Part shown: positions 1-11,600 of the stretch, piece by piece | Layout of the letters: the number at the start of each line of letters is the position of its first letter | Numbering within the stretch: position 1 is the first letter of the stretch | Source of the DNA: Daphnia carinata | Taxonomy: Eukaryota > Arthropoda > Branchiopoda > Diplostraca > Daphniidae | Reading direction: 5' to 3' | Length of the DNA stretch: 64,000 nucleotides | Assembly: GCF_022539665.2 (NCBI RefSeq) | Contig: NC_081339.1 | Coordinates: forward strand, 5,198,017-5,262,016 | Position numbers and translations under genes: made by a program | The notes under the pieces: generated by a model | Told to the model about the DNA's origin: nothing | Database searches by the model: none | The model's input: the letters and a program-made list of their open reading frames with translations, nothing else

Positions 1-3000
1 AGCATTGGACCGGTGTTTCCTGACCGGTGCTGATAGCGACCCACCGGCCATTATTGCCATAAATAAAGTCTAGAAAAAAAAAGAAGAAGAAAATGGATGA
101 AATTCTTTAGGAAATTGGTTAAAAGTTTAAAAATATTGTAGAAATCACCGAGAAAAAGGAACGTTTCAAGACTATCTAATAAGCGCGTAGGAGCCATCAA
201 GGCGGAATGAACAGGGCCGGAATTCCGTCGACCATTTTCAATCCTGTTGGAGAAAACAAAACAAAAAGAATATTATCTTTTTGAAATGTATGGATGCATT
301 ATTATAATTAAATAATTCCCATGGCCAAGTGATTTAAATTTTAATGAAACAATGTGTGAAAAGATAAAGAGGAAAACAAAAACAAGGGCCCATTGAATTT
401 ACGACTTTTTGGGGTTCATCCCTACATATTTGGCCCTCCCTACATATTCACGTTGAAAACAATAAACTAAACAGAAATTTTCTCTCCAAGAAATTGAAAG
501 AAACAAAAAATCACACCTCTAAGAGTCGAGCGAGATTTGATGCAGTACAGTGCAGGAAAATTTTTAAAAAGAACGAACAGGATTATCATTTAAATCGCTG
601 CTCGTTGCCCCCCCTATATATGGTGGCAACCCCATACGTAATAAATACAAAATGAAGGAAAAAAAAAAAAATTGATAAGATTGCTGCCACAAATTCAAGT
701 ATGTTTACAACCATCAATAATTCATACCAAACTCGCCGTACGGAACCCCAAACAACTCGTGATGAGTCAACTTTTCCTTTTTTTTTTTTTCGGGGGGGTT
801 TAGAAGAAAAAAAAAATGCTTAACATCGTCCTCCCCTCCTGCCCAAACTGGACGTGCAATCAAAGGTGGTGGAAGGCTTAGCCGGAGCCAACTGACTAGT
901 TATTACCAATAGAATTATCCGCCGCGCGCTTCCTTCATCCGGCCCATCAGTTATATAGAGTTCCAGCTCTATTAAGGGAAAGGCAGGGTTGAAAATACTT
1001 TAGCTTATTATTCACGGTTAGAAAAAAAAAACGGGAGGTTGTAAAAACTGGCGAGTTAAACAACTGTCTCACGAAAGCTCCACTGTCATTCCCATCACTC
1101 GTCGTCTGCGCCGGTGTAATAGACTTTTCTCATTTCTCCAACCCCTTATATAGCACAGGAACTATTCCGTCTCTCTCTATGAGAATTGTCTTTTTTTTTT
1201 TTTTTTTTTAAGAATGCCGTGAGCGCGCCCAAGTTATCTGCGTCTTATTTACACTGGTTGGGTGATTTACAACCGAGATCCGGAGCAAGCAGAGAGCCCC
1301 ACGATTAAGGGTATCATACCTAGGGCAATGTCGACAATCAAAAAAGAGAAAATAGCGCAGTAAACAAATTTTGTTCTTAAAGATATCAAAGCTGGTAATG
1401 TACTGGAGTTTGTTAAACTTAGTATCTCATATTTTTGTTAAGCCGTGGTCAGTGACTTTAAAAAGGTTCAAACCAACTGCAGGAGTTGAATCTCGTTTCT
1501 TTCTTCGTTGCCATCTGCCCTACGTTTCGCATAAGAGCGAAAGAGCCAATCCTAAATAAATAAGGACCGGTTCTGCAGAATTCAACTGCGTCGTTGTTGT
1601 AGAAGGAATCAGCTATGGTCATTTTTTTTTTTCAAAATCCACGAGTGTCCCTCCTAAAGAAAATGTTTTGCCCCGAATAAAAGAGTACACCCCCAACGAT
1701 GAGAATACGGAAAACGATCTTTTGCCCTACAATGAAAATGGGGTTTCCTCGTTTGCCAATGTAACGGAATGGACAGGCGAGTGCACAACAGTTCGAAACG
1801 TATTAGGCGGTAATATTCAATCTATAAAGGACAAAATCATTTGTAGAGAGAGGGAAAGATGTACGTGGTATGCGATAACCCGCCCGTATAGACGTTCCAA
1901 ATAGTTTTTTTTTTTTTTCCGGGGAGGAATTTATATTCTTTTGTACCAAGGTTTGGTTAGCCTCTGAACTATTGTCTGCGTGTCGTGTGTCGAAAGCAGG
2001 AGCTCAACGGAATCGCAGCCCCCACTTTCTCCATTTTCAACAATAAAAGACGTATTGATAAATTTTAAAAACTGTCAAATTCGTCGAAGAATCGTAGCCC
2101 GCGGTGGAAGTTGAGGGAAAATTTTTATACTATCTAACTTTCAAACCTAACCCTAATCTTGAAGTGTGTGGAAACGATAACTGAATTACATTTACCTTTT
2201 ACGTCGTTCACGTGTAAGTCCTTTTTTTTTCTCGCCATCAGTAGATGTGTATGGACTTTCTCGGTATGCATCTCAATTCGGAAAAGCAATCACGTCATCT
2301 TAAAACCTGATGAAAATGTTGAACACTTAAACAAACAAGTTGGTGGGGAAAAAAAAAACAGTTGAACTACCTGAAATTGAAAATCGCCCACTTCAGCCGC
2401 TAGATGGTAGCACACACCTGAGGTATAGGAAAACATCACGAATTATGATTGTTATCTAACTATTACTAAACAAAAACACTCTGCTTGGAACAATATTTAA
2501 AAACTCTAGTTGCAAGCCACTACATAAAGGAACGAATCCTAAAGTTTATCCACTATATTTTATTACATAGTAGTCCCATTGTACGGGTCTATTATGTCGC
2601 CTGTTGGTTTTTCAACGTCATATTCAATAACATTTCTTCTAAACAAGTCCTTCTATACAATAAAATATTTGCAGTCCTCCTCCATAGCGTATGAATAATA
2701 ACAATAAAAGACAGGAAAAATGGAAAACACATCGGGTTGTTGTAAGGGATTATATGGCGCCTGGCACAAAGATATACCTTATACTGATGGAGACAGCGGG
2801 TGGTCACCGAACAAAAAGAAACCCAACACGCACTTTTTTGCTACAACGATATCGTAAAATTTTACGTTCAAAACGCGCTACATTTCATTTTACCACAGTT
2901 TCCCTCTTTTATAAAAGGCTCGATTGATTGGATCCTACATGATTGGACAAACGTTGTATAATAGTTAACAGCAGCATTGCATTAAACGAAACGCATCAAA

Positions 3001-5917
3001 TATAAACCAGAAAGCAACTGGGGCGCAAGACCATATGAAGCACAGACGGCTAAAAATGAACACGTGAACACATTTCACTGGGAAGTAACATCCACTAACC
3101 CATTCACTCCCCACACATGCACGGCATGCCAGTGAATATAAAAATATACGCAATTACAAAGCAAAACTTTAAAAGGTTCCAAACCGTACGTCCTTGTAAA
3201 AGCATTTGACGTCATACCAGTCCTCACACGCACGTGCATTAGCTGGACAGTCAAAACTTGTTTTACATGTACTCGACCCGAATGAAGTCCGCAGACTCCC
3301 GGTTTCTAACCTTGCCATTCTCCACGAATTTACTCAAGTGGCATACGATAACAAATTGGCAACTCCGTAACCTATCTGCTCTACAGTCCCACAAATTGGA
3401 CAACGCCCTCATCTACATAACACATATACCCATCTTTCGTCAAACTACAATTAAACCTCTAATATTATATAGCCGTTGTTTTTTGTTACCCTCTGTAAAA
3501 CAACGATTTCTTTTAACGTTCCACTTGCCTTTTATTCAAGCCCTATGGCGGGAAATGTACTACTATAAAAAAGACTTACAACACCTTGTTATCCTTCACC
3601 CTAAAAACGGAACACAATACTTACGCCAGAAAATACCACAAACGTCAAAAACGTATTTACTAGTACAGGAGTAATTTAAATGATGACTTACATGTTTGCA
3701 TTACAGTTGGATGTCGTCCTGTACGTTCTGCATGATTCACAATCAAAAAGTTTGCCACATGAGGAATCTGGGGAGGAAATGTGGAACAATGTGTCCGATA
3801 TAAACTTCCTAATCCCTGGATGATAAAAGTCAATCTTCAAACAGAGTCATAGAAATCAAAAGTAAGGTTCAAAATTATTCTACTTCTCCACAGAATCCCA
3901 AATGCTTTTTTAAGGCACAACATACAAAGCTAAGGTAAAACTTTGCAAGATCTCTACAAGCAACCAGACAAAGCTGTCAAGTAATGTAGAATGACGAAGC
4001 AAACATCTTCCAATGCTAACCTATTTTCTGTTGCAATTAGGTCACATTACATATTTTCCCTAGCTTATATCTTCAACATTTATACTTCTCCAGCTATAAA
4101 ACTACATGCAACAACTATCATCTATTCTAGAATGAAGCCCCCAATTTCAAACGTTTAAGCAAATAGGCGTTCTGTAAATAAAAACGACGTAAAACGATTA
4201 CCAATTAAGACGAATGTCACACCACCAATAAATCGCCATGAAAATTTATGGCTAATGGAATGAAACATGGCATTGAAATGTGCACAGCAATGCAGACCAC
4301 ATGGCTGACATTTCTGATTCCCATGCTGATTTCCACACATGTAACACAAATTATACAACTTTAACATCAAAATTAAATTGATAGCAAATAAATAGAAACG
4401 TTACCACGTAGCACTCCACTAATCTTTGTGTTGAGAATTTCACAACTTCAATGGCTCACTGTTATTCCCGCCAAATTACACTTCTGACTGATATTAAGAA
4501 TAGCTCATTGATATTAAGAAAAGAACGTTTCCTTTTTGTTCACCCTTTCTCCTTTTTTTCCTCGAATTTGATTGGTAGACGTTCATGTCGGCCATCATGT
4601 TTTCGAGAAACTGTTCTCAGAAAAAGGGTTTCAGCAACCTTTCCTATTTAATGGAAACTAAATCGTGCAAAGGGAGTATTTTCACAAATGCACATTTTTT
4701 CCAATTATACACGGTAATGTAAGATAATTACGAATATTTAGAAGCTTCGTGTACAAATTTAAGAGCATAGAGTTGTATAATAAAAATTTTGATTGTGCTT
4801 TAGGGACTTGACAACGTCGTCAGGCAGCTTTGTGAATGAACTTGTTCTGCAAAAAAATGGTTCATGGATTATTTTGTTGTGTTCATGTGTTCGTTCCTGT
4901 TTAATGTTGCATAGGTTTTTGTTTTTATTACAAATTCAATAACCATAAATTAATTTGAATTGCTATAGTGATATTGCCTCCGCAAGAAAGTACGTCAACA
5001 TACGAAAATCGGTAGGGACAAGCATTCTGTTGAGATTTTGTTTCCACAACCCTTCAACAGTAATTGATATTTTTAATAGAAAGCAATACAAGCACCTTCT
5101 TGTGCTAAACCACTATGCTAATGCCACTTTTACCCAGACGGTCCCTGATCGCCTGACCTGAAGGCGACACACTTATTGGTGTAGTGCGAAGGAAAATGTG
5201 AATCCAAACTTGGTTGGTACAATCATCAAAATCAAATGCGCACATTCCACGAAGATCAAGGAGCTTGTCACATCAACCCCCGCCACACATTATCAGCACA
5301 TTAGTGATGGCAGCAATTGTAATAAGCAAACTATGTATTATTATATTGACTTAATTCTATTCTTATTCGGACTACCTTTCGTTTTATTTTACCAAGGAAT
5401 TTACCTGTCATTAGCCGGGGATTTTACGAGGAAAATAACCGGCGATAAACGTAAATGTCAGGCGCTTATCAGTAAATGTGATAAAACTCTGTCAAAAACA
5501 TAACTTAATTACGTCATCCATCACACACAGTCCTGCCAGCCAGAATGTCTCCCGACCATTGTCATAAACTTTTGGTCTAAAAAAAAAACAGACTTTACAC
5601 ATTGTCAGCAAATTTGACTCGCACGTGGAAGCCAACAGATGTGTAGTGCTACTGTTCCCGTCATTAATTGTCGCTGTCATTTGTACATCATGAGTGTAAT
5701 TCTCGTTTGCGTGTTGAGGAATGAAACGTATGAGGAAAAAGTTGCATAGTACATTGGCAGCTGCTTAGTTCGTGCGATAAGTCGCATGGACAGACACAGA
5801 CGCTTCGAAAAAAAATATGCGCTTGAAACCTCGACGGGATTAGCTAGGCAAGTCTCTCAGTCTACGCAGTACAAGTCGGTCAGGTAGCAACGCAAGCATT
5901 TTTTGGGAAAAGTGAAA
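1..5917. other. Gene-poor left end, no gene supported
   Basis: This stretch has only short open frames without recognisable domains, signal peptides or convincing splice partners. It is AT-rich, with scattered poly-T and poly-A runs. The longest open frames (138 codons near 3.26-3.67 kb, 101 codons near 5.2-5.5 kb) show no family resemblance and look like chance frames. A CTCF-like motif lies at 2397-2411. The last 150 bases are the likely promoter and 5' leader of the homeodomain gene. It could hold long untranslated sequence of a gene outside the window, which I cannot test. Confidence 0.5.
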
Positions 5918-7512
5918 ATGTCGGAAGAATATATTGTGAGTAATCTAAATCAATTTTTACTAGTCTTTATCATTTCGATTCGATTTCGCTTACACGTGTG
6001 AGCGAGATCGATTCGCTTAAATATTGTACAATTGCTCTCATTACTGTTTCTTTTTAATAATTTAATTCATAGCCTCGAAACCCATTCAATCGTAAACAAC
6101 GGACGTATATCAAGTGGTATGTCAAGGCATCCCTGGAACAATATTTCTGCCAGAACAATAGGCCGTCCGTCCAGGAAATGGCCTTCCTGGCGGATTCGCT
6201 CCACATGGACAAGAAGGTAGTTAGTGTTTGGTTTTACAATCGACGACAAAAGGAGAAACGTACATCATTGCTGATACCTAACTTAACACATCAACCGGCA
6301 ATCTTGAGTAACGAAAGTCTAACAATTAATCAACAAAGAACAATAAGCTATCAAGCAATCAGATTGGTTGACATGTTAAAGGTGAGATCCGTACTGATTG
6401 GTCTGCACAATGGAATAGATACGTACGTCTTCCCGTTGAACAGACATTCAGCACAAAATTCAAGAACTATTGAACGCTTTTCTTTTGGTCTACCCGACGA
6501 GCAAAGAGAGAAAAGGACAATTTTTGTGTTAGGGACAAAAGGTCCATACCACAAGAAATTCATCAACAATATCATCAACCACGTCGTCGATGTTCAACCG
6601 AAAGACAAGTTTCGTTTTCAAATGGTTGAAGAAGATGAGCCTAGCCAGACAACGAATTGCATTTCGGTCTACGATATCCATTACGTTCAAGGATTTCGGA
6701 TTCCTTATTCGCTGACAATTGTTGTTACGCCCTACTTGGCCGATTCGGAAGGGTTGGATTTTTTTGGGAACCAAAAAATTGCAGAAATCTTAAGTGGATT
6801 CGTTGAAGACAAGGAAGGGATTAAAGAACTGGACATGATTTGCAATGTGATCACAAAGGCAGATACAAATCGATCGGTTTTATCCATCTTTGCCAAGGAT
6901 GTCGAGGAGAACGTTAACAGCTGGGAACTGACTGAAGATTTTCTGGGGAATCTGGACTCCTGGCGAGAAGTTATTCAACATTTTTTCGCCATGCTTGCTA
7001 GGATGAAGGCCAAGTCTCTTTCGTTGACGAAAGCCGTTTTGGACCAGAGAAAAAAATTATGCATGGAAGTGGAGAGACTTCAGACAATTGTCTCTGTAGG
7101 ATTGGCCAAAATGGAAGAGATGGGTATTGCAAACCAGGCACTGATGTACCACCAAGCACAGACTGAAATGAAAATGAAACAAAGGAATTATTTGCAGCAA
7201 CGTCTTTCAGATTCGGCTGTCATGAATTTTCCTTTTCGAGAGAATTACATGTGGAATTTGCACTATGATCAGCTACTTGGATTGCGATTTGATGAAAATG
7301 ATTACGATGTTGCAGTGACATGGCACTCCAAAGTGCTGCAGAATGACTTGCTTCAGAATGGGATATCTATGCTGAAACTGGTGCATTCCATTTGGCAATG
7401 CATTTTACACCTCAACACGATTACCCTGTACAGGAATACATTCTTGAGCCAAAAGGTGTTTCGCCTCATTGTTGAAGCTGAGCAGCAATTAACACAACTA
7501 GGAATTCAATAA
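5918..7512 (+). CDS. POU-type homeodomain fused to a degenerate AIG1-like P-loop GTPase domain
   Basis: Two exons, 5918-5935 and 6073-7512, encode about 485 aa; the 137-bp GT-AG intron is phase 0. Residues about 12-71 form a homeodomain that ends in the POU-class helix 3 (VWFYNRRQKEKR), with W59, F60, N62 and R64 at homeodomain positions 48, 49, 51 and 53. No POU-specific domain precedes it; only six codons lie upstream of the intron. From about residue 150 the protein resembles animal AIG1/septin-like P-loop GTPases. The Walker A site reads GTKGPYHKK (160-168) where GxxxxGKS/T is expected, and the usual DTPGFGD is VTPYLAD (224-230). The RIPYSLTIV strand, a GIKELDMIC helix and a SIFAKDV segment are kept. 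Compared with the family as I know it, a block after SIFAKDV appears missing. Residues about 310-375 are the family's typical coiled coil (KSLSLTKAVLDQRKKL). I infer a DNA-binding protein with a nucleotide-dead scaffold domain. Two AATAAA signals follow at 7716 and 7736. Confidence 0.82.
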
Positions 7513-8632
7513 TATAAAGTACGTAATATTTTAAGCCTTCTCAAAGACTATGCCCCACATACCGCTGTAGTCCATCCAATCTTGGTTGCTTCGTATAATG
7601 CTTGTGGGTTACATATGGTGTTGATAATCGTTAATTTTCCTAAGAAACTGTTCCTCCGATTTTCGTCGTTGCAAGCAACGAATGTGTAGACAGCTTTGGT
7701 TTTTCATTTTTTCGTAATAAAACTGTTGAGAACATAATAAATAGCACGGAAATTTTTGCCCCAATTTTGGGGACAAAATACGTTTTCTTTTCGTACTATT
7801 TGAAGTGTGGTGGGAAAACGAGTTTTGAGCGCCTTCGTTCTGTCGTCATTTTGGCGCCAAAATAGTTGAAATTATGACCGCCAGATGCCATTGTATGACT
7901 CGAAACGCCATTTTTTGTTTTATTGTCGGCCTTCCATTCCAAACTGGCGACCTTGCGCAGTACTCCCTGAGGCCATCAGCCCTGCTCGACAGCCATTGGG
8001 GGAGAGAGAGCTCAAGTTTGATATATGCACGGCACACACAGCTACCGCCCTCCCCTCCACGTTTCAGGGAACCTGCGTCTATGCCTCGCAGTTGAGTTTT
8101 AGCCTTCAGTTGTAGAGTCGAGTGTCTCGTCGGTGGTTCGTTAGCGAAGCCTACGAAGCCTTTTTTTTATATTCGGAGCTGGCTGGCTGGGTCGCGTGCA
8201 TTTTCCCCCAATCCTTATTTTTTTTTTCCTCCCTCCCTCCTTTTCATTTCAACTTTGGCACTCGAAGATAAAAAGAAAAAACGCGACGAAATTACGAATC
8301 TCCACCAGTTTTTGTTCTCTGCACGTTTTTTTTTGTTTTACTGTGTCTGCTGCTGCGTGTGTTGTTCTGTTATCGATTCCCAGTCGAAAGAGTTTTCCTC
8401 TCTCGTGTGTGCGTGTGTGTGAACAAACGACATGGCGTCATCTGAGATCGGTAGCTGAAAAAAAAAAACAAACTCGAATTTTGCCCCTTAAAAAAATCCA
8501 ACGTTCTTGCACTAAATGGAATTTTAAGCTTTGGAAAAATCAGTGTGTGTTTTTTTGGCGCCCGAAATCGACAAAGAAAAAGGCGAAACATTAAGAAAAA
8601 CAATTGAGAAACACAAGTCACAGGCGAGATCA
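7513..8632 (+). promoter_or_regulatory. 3' end of the homeodomain gene and promoter/5' leader of semaphorin
   Basis: Two AATAAA motifs at 7716-7721 and 7736-7741 fit polyadenylation of the upstream gene. Around 8088-8110 lie initiator-like TCAGTT/GCAGTT sequences, followed by about 500 bases with (GT)n and poly-T runs that fit a 5' leader ending at the semaphorin ATG. I see no TATA box at a convincing distance. The exact start site is inference. Confidence 0.35.
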
Positions 8633-11600
8633 ATGGCTGCCGCCAAAACGAGTGTGCACAGTTCAGTTCCAACTGGTCCCATGTTTGGATTAATTTTAAT
8701 GATGGCGTGGTCGACGAGCTGGGCGTCGTCGTGGCAAGAAAATGTCAAGCCCATCATGACCGTCAATTACGGTAAGTCCCTTAATATTTTTTTCGCCAAT
8801 GAACCCCAGTTTTCATCGAAATTACGCCTTTGAAAAAAGACAAAAATGAATCCACACGGCGTGGACAGGAAATGTTGAATTCGAAAGAAGAACAGAATTC
8901 ATTCCTGTTGCTTGTTCACCCTCCCCAGTTCTCGAAATAAAGAAAGGAAGAATAACAAGACACACACACACCCTGAAGGTGATGTGCCCTTCTTACCAGC
9001 TGCTGTCGCGTGCGGCCATCTTTCTTTCATGTTCGTCTGGTCTGCCAGATGGTCACCTGATGTGTGTTGTGTTATTTCCATTTGAAATGAAGAAGGGGGG
9101 GGGGGGAAACATTCGAATCAAATCTTGAGAAAGTCTATTAAAGAGAGAAAATGTGCACTGACCGTACGATATTTAGTGGATCAATTCGCTCATTAAGTTT
9201 AAATGGAGGGGAAAACATTCTCTCTTCTCAAAAAGATTTTTTTTTTTTTTTTTTCTAAACATCTACCGAAAATAGCAACAGTGGTTTCTATATTTTATTG
9301 TAGGAAAGGGTTTTTTCTGAATCCTTTTGTTGTTCCAGAGAAGAGTTTTTTTTCTTCTTCTTCTTCTTCCAGCGGATCAAATGGGCATAGGGGGGTCCAG
9401 GTGGGACAATCTCCACCTTCTCTTTTTATTTTTTATTATTATTGTTCGTTTGGGTGCGTTTCACCATAAATCGTCTTTTGTGTGCGTGTGTGTGTGTGTG
9501 GTTGTTCCAGGTGAAAATCATTTGAAAGGTTCTCTCTCTACATTTGAACCTGTCGTCTCTACCCATTTTTTTATTCGTTTTTCCCTTTTTTATTTGTGGG
9601 TTGGGTTGGCCGGAATCTAATTCGTTGAAAATGAATTAAAATTTTCTCTTCTTCTTTTAAAAGAAAAACAAAAAAATGAAACGACATTTTTCACGGTTGA
9701 GGGACGAAGAGAAAATCAAAAGTTTTCACGAAATCCTCTTGAATTGCGATCATTTCCCGTTATAAAAAAATATTCAATCTCGACTTTGTTTTTTTTTTCC
9801 TTTCACATTTTAAAGAAGAAACCACTTCCGGCAGGATGTCTTGTCTCTCGTAGAAATAAAACACACACACGAAATAGAGAAAGGGTCTCATAACTTAAAC
9901 AAATTCATTCAGTTTAACCTGTTGACCTGGATGTCATTCCCCTCCCCTCATTTCCATCACACACGTTAGATCAAATGTGAATTTTCACTTGGAAAGAAAA
10001 GGAGGGAACACACGAAGTTTGTGAGCGTACCTGTTTTTTGCGGTTATTAGGACAACATCTAATATTACCAACGTTTTCACATGCGAGACGGACTTGGTGT
10101 TTTATAGGACAAGTGAAGGGGGAGGGGGGCCACACGGTGTTGGTTTACTTTAACGAAAAAGAAAATGATGATTCTCATCAGCCATTGCCAATGGAGGAGC
10201 TCTTTTACTTTAAGTAGCTTGAGCAACAGGGTCCTCCTCGCCCCCTTTGCTGGCCAAAGAAGTTTCGTGTTTCGCAGCTCATCCGGGGGGGGGGTTTAGA
10301 ACTTGTTTTTTTTTTTTTTGTCCATTTTTGACTCATCATCAGCTGGATTACATCTTTTCACACAACTTTTTGGTTGTTTTTTTTTTCTTTTTTAAAGCAA
10401 TTGTTTAATGATTCGTGACGTGATGAATCACCACGCTCTTTTTTTTTTCATTTGTGCGGATTTATGTGTGGCGTTTTGTTGATGCACATCGACGTTAAAG
10501 GCAGTACGGGAATGGGTTATGTGTCGATTGAATGTCTTGTGTGGAGGGAGGGGGGGGGAGGAGCTTTGTGTCTTGGGAGGCATTCCGGAGCTGTTTTTGT
10601 GGGTGGAAAAAAAGAAGGGACCAGTAGCCTTTCATCCAGCAGCCCGTTTTCTTCTTCCATGGAAATAAATAAATAAAAAAAAAAAAGAAGGGAAAAATAT
10701 ATATCCAGGGGCGCCCCTGGGTCGTTCTTTGTGGCCCTGGCAACTGGACAAACCGTTCGTATCTCTCATCCATCATCCCCGTTTTTATTTTATTTTATTT
10801 TTTTTTCCTTCTTTCGTGTTCTCTTTCTATTTATCCTTGTTTTCTCTCTTTTTCCTCACTCCGCGGGGAAATCATTTCGAAAGAGCAGAAAGAAAAAAAA
10901 AAGTTCCAAAACTGTTACGTTCGTTTCTTTGACGTTCTCGTGTTTTTATCCGGCCCTCCTCTTTTCCTCCTTCGCTTTTCCATACGTTCGTGCCATTCTC
11001 CAGTGGACTCTTTGAGTGTCTCTTTAAGCGCCTCTCTTTCACCTTCATTTTGTTTTTGTTTTTCTTCTTTAATTTTCATCATCATAATATCATAAACATT
11101 CAGCGCGGAATTTTTTTTTTTGAAAGGCACTTTCGTTTGTTGCGAGACGTCCCGCGATGTAATAATAATAAAAAAAACGTTCGCAATGTGTTGTGCGCAA
11201 TTGTTTTTTTTTTTTGTTGTTTTTGTGTGTGTGTTGGAACAACAAAAAAGCAAAACCACCTTTTGTTTTTCACGGTCGGAATTGTTATTTATATATTTTT
11301 GTTTGAATGCGCGTAGATAAGAAGGACAAAATGCTTTTGATTCGTTTGGGAAGTTCACGTCCTTTGTTTTTTTTTTATTTGCGGTTGACTTGTTTCAATG
11401 ATCTTTTTTTGGGGGGGCTTAACGATGTCAACCGCAATCCCCTTTTGATTTCGGCCGCCATGCACCAAGATGGACGGCGCTGATTTGATTGACCTTTTCT
11501 TGTTTTTTGTCGTCTCGTTAGTCGCATCTGATGTTAATAAGCGTTTCCGCTACTTGTCCGCTATCCTCTTCGTGTCTATTCAACTCGAGTTTGGCAGCTT

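Noticed and set aside
3258-3674. 138-codon plus-strand frame
   Set aside because: No motif, no signal peptide, irregular composition and no splice partner.
5198-5503. 101-codon frame with one hydrophobic segment
   Set aside because: One membrane-like stretch alone is weak evidence in AT-rich DNA, and no promoter or family resemblance was seen.
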